From NCBI GenBank assembly GCA_023229575.1, contig JALNYZ010000040.1, positions 1 to 33,357 of the forward strand: DNA of 33,357 nucleotides. The letters run 5' to 3'. Shown here piece by piece: positions 8,602 to 16,012 of this stretch (the first letter of the stretch is position 1; every line of letters begins with the position of its first letter). A program made the position numbers and the translations under genes. Origin of the DNA: Prolixibacteraceae bacterium. GTDB lineage: Bacteria > Bacteroidota > Bacteroidia > Bacteroidales > Prolixibacteraceae. Under the pieces are notes generated by a model. It saw nothing but the letters and a program-made list of their open reading frames with translations, had not been told where the DNA came from and did no database searches.

Positions 8602-10506
8602 ATGGCAAATAGTAATGTTAATATATCAAGTCTATCAAAAATCCGCGGCAAAATTGTCAGCGACATCGAAGCCAATCTTTCAGTACTGTTCGATGCCACT
8701 GACGAATTGATCTTACTATTTTCGAATGATGAAACCATTCTTACGCTTAACAGTAAAGCTGCTGAAAGCATTGGATATCCAGTCGAAGCGCTGATAGGAA
8801 AAAAGATTTCAGATCTCCTCCCTCCGGAGGTTATTTTACGTCGGCGACCGTTTTTTGACCAGGTATTGAATACCGGCAAGCCTTGCTTTTTTGAAGATTC
8901 ACGAAATAACCGGTGGTTTTATAACCGAATCTTTCCAACCATTGATGAAAATGGAAAAGTTGTTTGCATGGCTGTCTATACGCGTGAAATTACAGATGAG
9001 CGACTAGCAAAAAATGCCCTTATTGAGAGTGAAGAAAAGTACCGCCGTCTGTTTGAATCGGCCAGCCTGGGAATTTTTCAATCGACGCCCGGCGGACAAG
9101 TGATTTCCGTAAATCCCAAATTTGCATCGATGTTTGGATATGACTCTCCTGAAGATGTAAAAAATCATGTTCAAAATACTTCCACCCAATTATTTGCAGA
9201 TTCAAACCGTCGGGATGAGCTTATTCAGCAAATGAAGGAGAATCCTGGATTAAATTCTTTCGAAAATTTATACAAACGGAAAGATGGGAGCACATTCGAA
9301 GGGCAGATGTACATTTCCCTGATAAGAGACGAAAAGGGTGAAATTGATCATCTGGAAGGTTTCGTTAAGGATATCACAAAGCGCAAAATAAATGATGAAT
9401 TGCTAAGAGAAAGCGAGGAAAAGTTTAGAAATTTCTTTGAGAATTCCATCATTGGAAAATCAATGACAACCCTCGACGGGAAGCTGAATACCAACAAAGC
9501 CTACTGTGATCTGCTGGGATACGAAAAGGAAGAAATATCATCGCTGAAATGGCAGGACCTTACCCATCCTGATGACATTCAAACCAACCTTTTGATTATT
9601 GATAGGATCATTTCAGGAGAGATGGATTCGTTCCAATGGGAAAAAAGGTACATCCACAAGAAAGGGCATACAATCTGGGTACACATCAATATCAAGTTGG
9701 AACGTGACAAGGCAGGTGCACCACTCTACTTCATCACCAGTATCGTTGATATCACTGAGAAAAAACAGAACGAAGAGGAGATCAAGCGTAAGAACCAAGA
9801 GCTCACGCTGATCAATGCAGAGAAGGACAAATTCTTCTCCATCGTTACCCACGACCTCAGGGGGCCTTTCAACTCTATCATGGGCTTTACCCAGCTGCTT
9901 TCTGAGATTATAAATGAAAAAGAAAATCCTGAAATTGCTGAATATGCGAACATTATTCGGAAGTCTTCTGAAAAGGCGATGGATCTATTGAACAATTTAA
10001 TGGATTGGACTCGTTCGCAGACCGGCAGAATGAAATACAATCCCGAATATTTCGAACTTACTAATTTTCTACAGCCGGTTTTGCAACTGTTTGATGAGAT
10101 CTCAGGGCAAAAATCTATCTCAATCACAAAAAATTTACCTGCCAGCGCACCGGTTTTTGCCGATAAAGCGATGATTGGCACAATTTTTAGAAATTTGGTT
10201 TCCAATGCTATCAAATTTACACGGCAGGGCGGAGAAGTTGCAATATCAGCAGAGGTTGGTCACAAAAATCTAACAGTGGAAGTTAGGGACAACGGGATCG
10301 GCATTCCCTATGAATCCATCAAGAAGTTGTTCCGGATCGACCAGAATTTCAGTACCCAGGGAACCAGCCTGGAATCCGGAACCGGACTGGGATTGATCCT
10401 TTGCAAGGAGTTTGTCGACAAAAACAAGGGAAAAATTTGGGTGGAAAGCGAAGAAGGCAAAGGTAGTACCTTCTATTTCACTATTCCCAGGAACGAAGAG
10501 TTCTAA
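8602..10506 (+). CDS. Soluble PAS-PAS-PAS sensor histidine kinase
   Basis: A 634-residue hybrid-free histidine kinase. Three PAS domains can be placed at about 25-135, 145-262 and 272-388; the second and third carry the usual PAC ends (VKDITKRK and IVDITEKK). A short coiled linker (about 388-410) leads to the HisKA domain with phospho-acceptor His417 in SIVTHDLRGPFNS. The HATPase domain shows the N box (RNLVSNAIKFT), G1 (VRDNGIGIP) and G2 (GTGLGLILCKEF). There is no signal peptide or membrane segment, so it senses a cytoplasmic cue such as redox state, gas or a small ligand. No response regulator gene is adjacent, so it is an orphan kinase. The start at 8602 has AGAGGA just upstream. Confidence 0.92.
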   Translation: MANSNVNISSLSKIRGKIVSDIEANLSVLFDATDELILLFSNDETILTLNSKAAESIGYPVEALIGKKISDLLPPEVILRRRPFFDQVLNTGKPCFFEDSRNNRWFYNRIFPTIDENGKVVCMAVYTREITDERLAKNALIESEEKYRRLFESASLGIFQSTPGGQVISVNPKFASMFGYDSPEDVKNHVQNTSTQLFADSNRRDELIQQMKENPGLNSFENLYKRKDGSTFEGQMYISLIRDEKGEIDHLEGFVKDITKRKINDELLRESEEKFRNFFENSIIGKSMTTLDGKLNTNKAYCDLLGYEKEEISSLKWQDLTHPDDIQTNLLIIDRIISGEMDSFQWEKRYIHKKGHTIWVHINIKLERDKAGAPLYFITSIVDITEKKQNEEEIKRKNQELTLINAEKDKFFSIVTHDLRGPFNSIMGFTQLLSEIINEKENPEIAEYANIIRKSSEKAMDLLNNLMDWTRSQTGRMKYNPEYFELTNFLQPVLQLFDEISGQKSISITKNLPASAPVFADKAMIGTIFRNLVSNAIKFTRQGGEVAISAEVGHKNLTVEVRDNGIGIPYESIKKLFRIDQNFSTQGTSLESGTGLGLILCKEFVDKNKGKIWVESEEGKGSTFYFTIPRNEEF

Positions 10507-10542
10507 AACAAAGGGTTCTAATCAGATGGGTATCACTCAACC

Positions 10543-11439
10543 CTAACCCACACTTGACGCTTTACTGTTCCAGCCGAGGCCTTTGTACTGTTTCCTATAT
10601 TCTGTAGGAGTTACACCTGTGTTTTTGCGAAACTGTTTGTTAAAATGGCTCAGATTGTTGAATCCGCTATCGAGGCATACATCCAAAATTCCGAAATCAG
10701 GATCCATCAGCAATTTACAGGCAAACTCTACTTTTATCCGGTTCAGGTATTCAAAAATGGAGGTACCGACATTCATCTTAAAAAACCTGCACAAAGATCC
10801 TTCTGCCATGTTCACCAAATCAGCCAGCCTTTTCAAATCAATCTCCTCACGGTAGTGGTTCATCAGGTAATCATGCAAAAGGGCAATCCTGCGGTTTCCT
10901 GTAGTAAACCTTTTTTGCATGAATTCCTCGCTAGCCAGGGGGATGTTCGAATCACTCTTCCCAATGATGTCCATGAGGCGAAAAAAATTGTTCATCCTGT
11001 CGAAATTATTCAAATAAGGTAGCTGAAGCATGATCTCGCTCACTTCGTTTAATGTCTGACCGACAATCTGAATCCCTCGTTCTGAAAGGTCCAGGGCCTT
11101 TTTAACATGCTTAAATTCAGGCAGGGCCAACAATTGAGGAAATAATATATTGTTCGAGAATTGCAAAAAGACCATCTCAAGCGTCCTGCCCGATAAAAGG
11201 CGCTGCTCCTTCTCCGCAATCCAGACATGGGGCAGATTTCTTCCGATAAAGACCAGATCACCTGGCTGGAACTCCTCCATCGAATCAGCTACAATCCTTT
11301 TCCCTGTACCCTCAGTAATAAAACTGATCTCAAAATTGTTGTGGTAATGCCAGGTGCTTTTTTCAAGGTTATCCTGAAATATCCCGATAGAAAAAGATTG
11401 ATTCTCGATTAAGCTGATTTGCTCGTATTTGGCCGACAT
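10543..11439 (-). CDS. AraC-family regulator with N-terminal cupin domain
   Basis: A 298-residue regulator. Residues about 15-100 form a cupin sensor (STWHYHNNFEISFITEGTG, then FQPGDLVFIGRNLPHVW), as in AraC-type sugar or small-molecule sensors. The C-terminal 95 residues hold two helix-turn-helix units (IDLKRLADLVNMAEGSLCRFF and FGILDVCLDSGFNNLSHFNKQF) ending in GVTPTEYRKQYK. It is transcribed away from the methyltransferase cassette with 138 bases between the two starts, the usual position for a dedicated regulator. I infer that it controls mtaCAB in response to the methyl donor or a linked metabolite; the effector is unknown. Confidence 0.9.
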   Translation of the reverse strand: MSAKYEQISLIENQSFSIGIFQDNLEKSTWHYHNNFEISFITEGTGKRIVADSMEEFQPGDLVFIGRNLPHVWIAEKEQRLLSGRTLEMVFLQFSNNILFPQLLALPEFKHVKKALDLSERGIQIVGQTLNEVSEIMLQLPYLNNFDRMNNFFRLMDIIGKSDSNIPLASEEFMQKRFTTGNRRIALLHDYLMNHYREEIDLKRLADLVNMAEGSLCRFFKMNVGTSIFEYLNRIKVEFACKLLMDPDFGILDVCLDSGFNNLSHFNKQFRKNTGVTPTEYRKQYKGLGWNSKASSVG

Positions 11440-11529
11440 GGTGATTAATATTGTACAATGCTGGTAATTTATGTGAATATCGCATCAAACATAGTAAATA
11501 TTGGCGTAGATTTCATGCTTAAATAATTC

Positions 11530-11537
11530 TATTTTTG
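11530..11537 (+). promoter_or_regulatory. Possible -7 element (TATTTTTG) of the methyltransferase operon
   Basis: TATTTTTG fits TAnnTTTG and lies 40 bases before the mtaC ATG, inside the divergent intergenic region shared with the AraC gene. The nearest upstream TTG (11501-11503) is 26 bases away, longer than usual, which would suit an activator-dependent promoter. Confidence 0.35.
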
Positions 11538-11577
11538 TAACATACATTTGAAAAGAACGACTAAACAGGTATAACAA

Positions 11578-12246
11578 ATGAATGAATTAATCGAAAAATT
11601 ACTTGAAGCTGTTGAGTTTGGGAAAATTGATCAGAAATCGCCCTATCCACCCCAACTCAGGGGAATGGACGGTTCACATGAACTGACCCAACAAGCATTG
11701 GAGGCTGGCATAAATCCCCAGCAAATTCTTGAAGATGCACTGATTCCTGCCATGGGAAATGTGGGCAAAAAGTTTTCTGAGAACAAAATCTTTGTTCCCC
11801 AGATGCTCATGTCGGCCAAAGCCATGGGCGCCTCCATGGTGCAACTGAAACCCTTCTTCGCTTCAGGCGCCATCAAATCAAAAGGAACTTTTATCATTGG
11901 AACGGTAAAAGGCGATCTCCATGACATCGGTAAAAATCTGGTTTCCATGATGGTGGAAGGCGGTGGCTGGACCATTGTCGACCTCGGAGTCGATGTTGGT
12001 TCCGAGCGGTTTATCGAGGCATTGAAAAACAATCCGGGTGCAGTGGTTGGACTCTCTGCCCTTCTCACAACGACCATGGTCAACATGGGTGAAATCGTTT
12101 CCGGGATCAAGGCAAATGTTCCTGATACCAAAGTTTTGATTGGCGGTGCTCCTGTTAATGCCGATTTCTGCAAAAGCATCGGAGCCGATTTTTATGCCCC
12201 TGATCCTCAAAAAGCAGTTGAGTACCTGAACAGGCTGGCCTCTTAA
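11578..12246 (+). CDS. mtaC: Corrinoid methyl-carrier protein, MtaC-like
   Basis: A 222-residue two-domain corrinoid protein. Residues about 1-95 are the helical cap domain (with VGKKFSENKIFVPQMLMSAKAM); residues 103-220 are the Rossmann-type cobalamin-binding domain. The lower cobalt ligand motif DxHxxG is present as Asp113-Leu-His115-Asp-Ile-Gly118, followed by the GLSALLTTT strand (about 158-166) and LIGGAPVN (187-194), which hold the nucleotide tail. It would carry the methyl group as methyl-Co(III) between MtaB and the MtaA-like enzyme. It is first in the cassette, 141 bases ahead of mtaA, and lies opposite the AraC regulator. Close relatives serve methanol, methylamine and methoxy-aromatic systems, so the substrate is set by the partner, here MtaB. 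Confidence 0.92.
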   Translation: MNELIEKLLEAVEFGKIDQKSPYPPQLRGMDGSHELTQQALEAGINPQQILEDALIPAMGNVGKKFSENKIFVPQMLMSAKAMGASMVQLKPFFASGAIKSKGTFIIGTVKGDLHDIGKNLVSMMVEGGGWTIVDLGVDVGSERFIEALKNNPGAVVGLSALLTTTMVNMGEIVSGIKANVPDTKVLIGGAPVNADFCKSIGADFYAPDPQKAVEYLNRLAS

Positions 12247-12288
12247 ATGTAGGACTTCCAGAATCAGCTTCGAAAATTACAAATGTTC

Positions 12289-12363
12289 ATAAGGCAATGA
12301 ATTCATGGCCTGTGGGTTTGTTTGCCTTATTTTCTGACATTATTACAAAATTATTTGCCTTAT
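12289..12363 (+). repeat. TTGCCTTAT repeats between mtaC and mtaA
   Basis: The 9-mer TTGCCTTAT occurs at 12322-12330 and 12355-12363, exactly 33 bases apart, and in inverted form (ATAAGGCAA) at 12289-12297. The first two sites could pair as a 9-bp hairpin with a 24-base loop in the mRNA. All lie in the 142-base gap between two genes of the same operon. They could be an operator or an mRNA processing or stability element. Confidence 0.45.
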
Positions 12364-12388
12364 AATTAAGTATTTACAAATAAAGAAC

Positions 12389-13426
12389 ATGATTGATATT
12401 AAAAATTGGGTGAGCGAACAAATCAGTAATCCAGAAAGGATTGCCCTCCCAATTATGACACATCCAGGTATTGAAATGATTGGGAGAAAGGTAAGAGAGG
12501 CAGTTCAGGATGGTGAGGTACACGCGATGGCCATCAAAAAATTAAACGAAATTTATCCCACCGCAGCAACTACGGTCATCATGGATTTAACGGTGGAGAC
12601 GGAGGCATTCGGGGCTCCAATCGAGTTTCAGGAAGATGAGATGCCCCATCTGCTGGGAAGATTGGTCTCCAGTGCTGAAGAAATTGAGGCGCTTAAAGTC
12701 CCCGACTTGTCGGCCGGCCGCATCCCCCAGTACCTCAAAGCCAACAGACTGACCGTTGAAGCAACCCGCAACAAACCGGTCTTCGCTAGTGTCATTGGCC
12801 CTTTCTCCCTGGCTGGCCGACTTTACGACATGTCGGAGATCATGGTGGCATGCTATACCGAACCGCAAGCCATACATGCACTGTTGGAAAAATGCACCGA
12901 ATTTATCCTCAACTATTGTAAGGAACTAAAAAGGATTGGTTGTTCCGGAGTGGTTGTTGCAGAACCTGCAGCCGGACTTCTCTCCAACGAGGATTGTCAG
13001 GATTTCTCCTCCGAATACATCAAGAAAATCGTCGACACCCTTCAGGACGAGCACTTTTTGGTGATCCTCCACAACTGCGGAAACCAGGGCCATTGTACAG
13101 AGGCCATGTTGTACACCGGGGCAAACGCCCTTCATTTTGGCAATGCCATCGACATGGCCGAAGCCTTAAGATCCTGCCCGAAAGATAAATTGATCATGGG
13201 TAATGTAGATCCTGTTGGTGTCCTGAAGTTGCTTTCTCCCGCCGAAGTCAAAGCCTATGTCCAGGATCTTCTAAACAAGACCCAGGACTTTGATAATTTT
13301 ATTCTTTCTACAGGATGCGACCTTCCACCTCTTGTACCTACGGCAAATATTGCAGCATTCTTCGATGCCTTGAGGGACTTTAACAAATCAAGAGTTCTTC
13401 AGGAATTGGATGCCTATCCTAAATAA
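12389..13426 (+). CDS. mtaA: MtaA/UroD-family corrinoid methyltransferase
   Basis: A 345-residue protein of the uroporphyrinogen decarboxylase superfamily, methyltransferase branch. The zinc site used to activate the methyl acceptor is visible: His228 and Cys230 in LVILHNCGNQ, and Cys310 in LSTGCDLPP, the His-x-Cys...Cys set of MtaA/MtbA-type enzymes; true UroD lacks it. The N-terminal part has the family FGAPIEF segment. In methanogens MtaA moves the methyl group from MtaC to coenzyme M. Bacteria usually lack coenzyme M, so tetrahydrofolate or another thiol is a likely acceptor; that is inference. It sits between mtaC and mtaB with only 23 bases before mtaB. Confidence 0.88.
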   Translation: MIDIKNWVSEQISNPERIALPIMTHPGIEMIGRKVREAVQDGEVHAMAIKKLNEIYPTAATTVIMDLTVETEAFGAPIEFQEDEMPHLLGRLVSSAEEIEALKVPDLSAGRIPQYLKANRLTVEATRNKPVFASVIGPFSLAGRLYDMSEIMVACYTEPQAIHALLEKCTEFILNYCKELKRIGCSGVVVAEPAAGLLSNEDCQDFSSEYIKKIVDTLQDEHFLVILHNCGNQGHCTEAMLYTGANALHFGNAIDMAEALRSCPKDKLIMGNVDPVGVLKLLSPAEVKAYVQDLLNKTQDFDNFILSTGCDLPPLVPTANIAAFFDALRDFNKSRVLQELDAYPK

Positions 13427-13449
13427 TTGAATATAAATAATCTAAGAAT

Positions 13450-14826
13450 ATGAAATACAAAAATTTAATTATAAATGATCCCGAAGCCCTGATGTTCGGC
13501 ATTGCACCCAAACCGGTAAAAACGACCCGCGGATTGGTCATAGGAGGAGGTCAGGTCTATGCCGAGCTCAATTTCACGTTGCCCATGATGAGTATCAATC
13601 AAAATACCCTCAAAGAGGTGAACGCCCACTACCGTGAAATTGCCGAAGGAGCATTAGAGCGTGCAGTCCACCTGAATTCGAAGGGTGTTGTTCTCGAATT
13701 TGAGACGCTTTTGGAGATGACGAAAACTCCTGATATCGGGATTGATATCGTGAAAATCATGAACGAAGTGTGCGAAAAATATTACCAAAAATATGGGTTG
13801 GCCTCGGAAATACGCCTGACACCCAACGACCTGCGCGAATTTGAACGACCGGCCAAACAAAGAAGCTCAGCCTACCTTGAGCCGATGATGGAGTTGTTCG
13901 AGCGGGGCATGGTGGCAGGTGGTGATCTGTTATCGATCGAAAGTACCGGCGGAAAAGAAGTTTCTGACGATGCTTTGATGATGTGCGACCTGAAAGGTGT
14001 TATGTTCGCACTCTCTGTGTTGGGTGTGAGGGATATGCAATTCCTGTGGAACAAAATCGTTGCACTCGCCAACAAACATGGCAAAATAGCAGCCGGCGAC
14101 TCTGCATGCGGTTTTGCCAATACTGCTATGGTACTGGCCGAGAAAAAATACATTCCGAAAGTATTCGCGGCGCTGGTCCGGGTCATTTCGGTTGTTCGCT
14201 CCATCGTAGCCATGGAGGAAGGAGCCGTTGGTCCTGACAAAGATTGCGGGTACGAAGGTCCATTCCTTAAGGCCATTACGGGCATCCCCATTTCCATGGA
14301 AGGGAAAACTGCAGCCTGCGCGCACCTCAGTCCGATCGGCAATATTGCCTCGGCCTGTGCCGACCTATGGAGCAACGAATCTGTCCAAAATATCAAACTC
14401 CTGTCGGGGATGGCCCCAACCGCCTACCTGGAGCAATTGGAATACGACGCCCGGCTTATGAACGAAGCGCTCCGCATGGGGAAAATGCACTGTCAGGTAT
14501 TGCAGCAACTGCTGGTAGGATCGGATGTTTACACTGATCCTCAGGCGTTGATACTCTCCCCCGAAAATGTGATCCGTATTTCGAAAGAGATGATCAAGGG
14601 GGATTCCTACGTAGCCAATGCCCGGAACGGGGCACTTGCTGCCCTCGACATCATTGAAGAGGCGCATCGTTCCGGACAACTGAAGCTTTCTGACATGGAA
14701 ACTGCCTATCTTCCTATTTTCAGGGATGATTTAAACAGTATTCCTGACAGCGAAAGCGATTTCATTGCCATGATGCTTCCGGTGTTGGATCCTGGTAAGT
14801 TTATTTTGGCGGAATACGGATTATAA
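13450..14826 (+). CDS. mtaB: Methanol:corrinoid methyltransferase, MtaB-like
   Basis: A 458-residue TIM-barrel protein of the MtaB family, matching the archaeal enzyme in length. The zinc ligands known for Methanosarcina MtaB have counterparts: Glu164 in LLSIESTGGKEV, Cys220 in AAGDSACGFANTAM, and Cys266 in VGPDKDCGYEG. The strongly conserved AITGIPISMEGKTAACAH (275-292) and the NESVQ region follow. The family splits the C-O bond of methanol and transfers the methyl group to Co(I) on MtaC. The gene lies directly behind mtaA in the same orientation, so the three proteins form one system. A related O-methyl donor instead of methanol cannot be excluded, but no other family fits as well. Confidence 0.9.
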   Translation: MKYKNLIINDPEALMFGIAPKPVKTTRGLVIGGGQVYAELNFTLPMMSINQNTLKEVNAHYREIAEGALERAVHLNSKGVVLEFETLLEMTKTPDIGIDIVKIMNEVCEKYYQKYGLASEIRLTPNDLREFERPAKQRSSAYLEPMMELFERGMVAGGDLLSIESTGGKEVSDDALMMCDLKGVMFALSVLGVRDMQFLWNKIVALANKHGKIAAGDSACGFANTAMVLAEKKYIPKVFAALVRVISVVRSIVAMEEGAVGPDKDCGYEGPFLKAITGIPISMEGKTAACAHLSPIGNIASACADLWSNESVQNIKLLSGMAPTAYLEQLEYDARLMNEALRMGKMHCQVLQQLLVGSDVYTDPQALILSPENVIRISKEMIKGDSYVANARNGALAALDIIEEAHRSGQLKLSDMETAYLPIFRDDLNSIPDSESDFIAMMLPVLDPGKFILAEYGL

Positions 14827-14868
14827 ATTATTCGACAATGAAATTCTAAATCCTACCTTTTGGGTAAA

Positions 14869-14938
14869 AAACTCACCACATAGGCACAATAGGTCACATT
14901 AGATTCTATGTGTTCTATTGTGCCTATGTGGTGAGTTT
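14869..14938. repeat. Palindromic repeat, copy 1 (24-bp perfect arms)
   Basis: Arms at 14869-14892 and 14915-14938 are perfect 24-base inverted repeats containing CCACATAGGCACAATAG. The stem continues after a 2-by-2 mismatch with CACAT (14895-14899) and ATGTG (14908-14912), leaving an 8-base loop. It lies between mtaB and the GTPase gene, where it could act as an RNA hairpin that ends or protects the mtaCAB message. A sequence-related copy is at 26571-26630, so it is a dispersed element rather than an operon-specific terminator. Confidence 0.85.
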
Positions 14939-14993
14939 CTAAATTTACCGTATAAAAAAGCTTTCAATACAAATAATAGGAACCCAACCTGGG

Positions 14994-15920
14994 ATGATGG
15001 AGCAAATTCCGGTATACATTATTTCCGGCTTTCTGGGAGCAGGGAAAACAACGATGATTATCAGGCTTCTCAGTAGAAAACCTGAAACCGAAAAATGGGC
15101 CATTGTCATCAATGAATTCGGAAAAATCTCCATTGATGGCCAGACCCTTCAATCCACCTCCGCCGAAGGTTCACTTTATGAAATTTCGGGAGGTTGTATC
15201 TGTTGCACCGCCAAGGGCTATTTCGCGGAAAACCTGGATAAAATTGTCGGGCAAAATGAGTACAGCCGAATTCTGATCGAACCGAGCGGACTCGGTGGAA
15301 TCGACCATATTACGGAGCTGGTTAAGCAACATCCGAACCTTCGGCCTATGCCGGTTACCTGCTTGGTGGATATTCAGATGACGCGTCATCCAAGGGTTAG
15401 AATGCTGCCGATTTTCAAGACACAAATTCAACAGGCAGACCTAATTCTATTCAGCAAAACAGAGCTGTTGGTTGAGCCGGAACGCGATGAACTGATTCAC
15501 CAATTCTTATTGGATTTCCCAGAAAAGAACTATGCGATACTTCAAGAATTTGAAGAGAACTTCATCTCAGCAACGTATCACGCCATAGATAACAGAGTGG
15601 TTTCCGCTTCAAACTTCAAGTTAGCCAAACCATCCAACACAAACAAATACCGTGGGAATAGTCTGAAAATTTCTGGTAGCAAGGCCATTGATCAGGATTT
15701 TTTGGCTCAACTTCTGAAAAACGAGCCATCCATTGTTAGGGCAAAAGGTTATATTTATGCAGGAAATGAATGGGTCCTTTTCAATTACACACTGTCCGGG
15801 TTTTCTACTGAAAGGTGCGACCAGAAGACAGAAAATGAATTGGTTTACATTTATGAAGACAATGATATTTTTGACAGTCAGGCCTTTATACGTCAAATAG
15901 AATCTCTGGGAAACGAATAA
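14994..15920 (+). CDS. G3E-family (CobW-like) metal-chaperone GTPase
   Basis: A 308-residue P-loop GTPase of the G3E group. Walker A is GFLGAGKTT (about 12-20), the family metal motif CxCC is Cys68-Ile-Cys70-Cys71 in SGGCICCTAKG, and EPSGLGG is the Walker B-side segment. The C-terminal CobW_C-like part is short and divergent. Family members insert or deliver zinc, nickel or cobalt. The gene is downstream of mtaB on the same strand and upstream of the corrinoid activator, so it probably serves the methyltransferase set, for example by loading zinc into MtaB or MtaA, or assisting corrinoid handling. Which metal it uses cannot be read from the sequence. Confidence 0.85.
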   Translation: MMEQIPVYIISGFLGAGKTTMIIRLLSRKPETEKWAIVINEFGKISIDGQTLQSTSAEGSLYEISGGCICCTAKGYFAENLDKIVGQNEYSRILIEPSGLGGIDHITELVKQHPNLRPMPVTCLVDIQMTRHPRVRMLPIFKTQIQQADLILFSKTELLVEPERDELIHQFLLDFPEKNYAILQEFEENFISATYHAIDNRVVSASNFKLAKPSNTNKYRGNSLKISGSKAIDQDFLAQLLKNEPSIVRAKGYIYAGNEWVLFNYTLSGFSTERCDQKTENELVYIYEDNDIFDSQAFIRQIESLGNE

Positions 15921-16012
15921 TTTCAGGTATTGGGTAAAATGCTATTATTGAATTCCGGATTGTGTTAAAAAATTGATTGTCTGCAAAATGCATCCGGCAA
16001 TAACCAACATAA

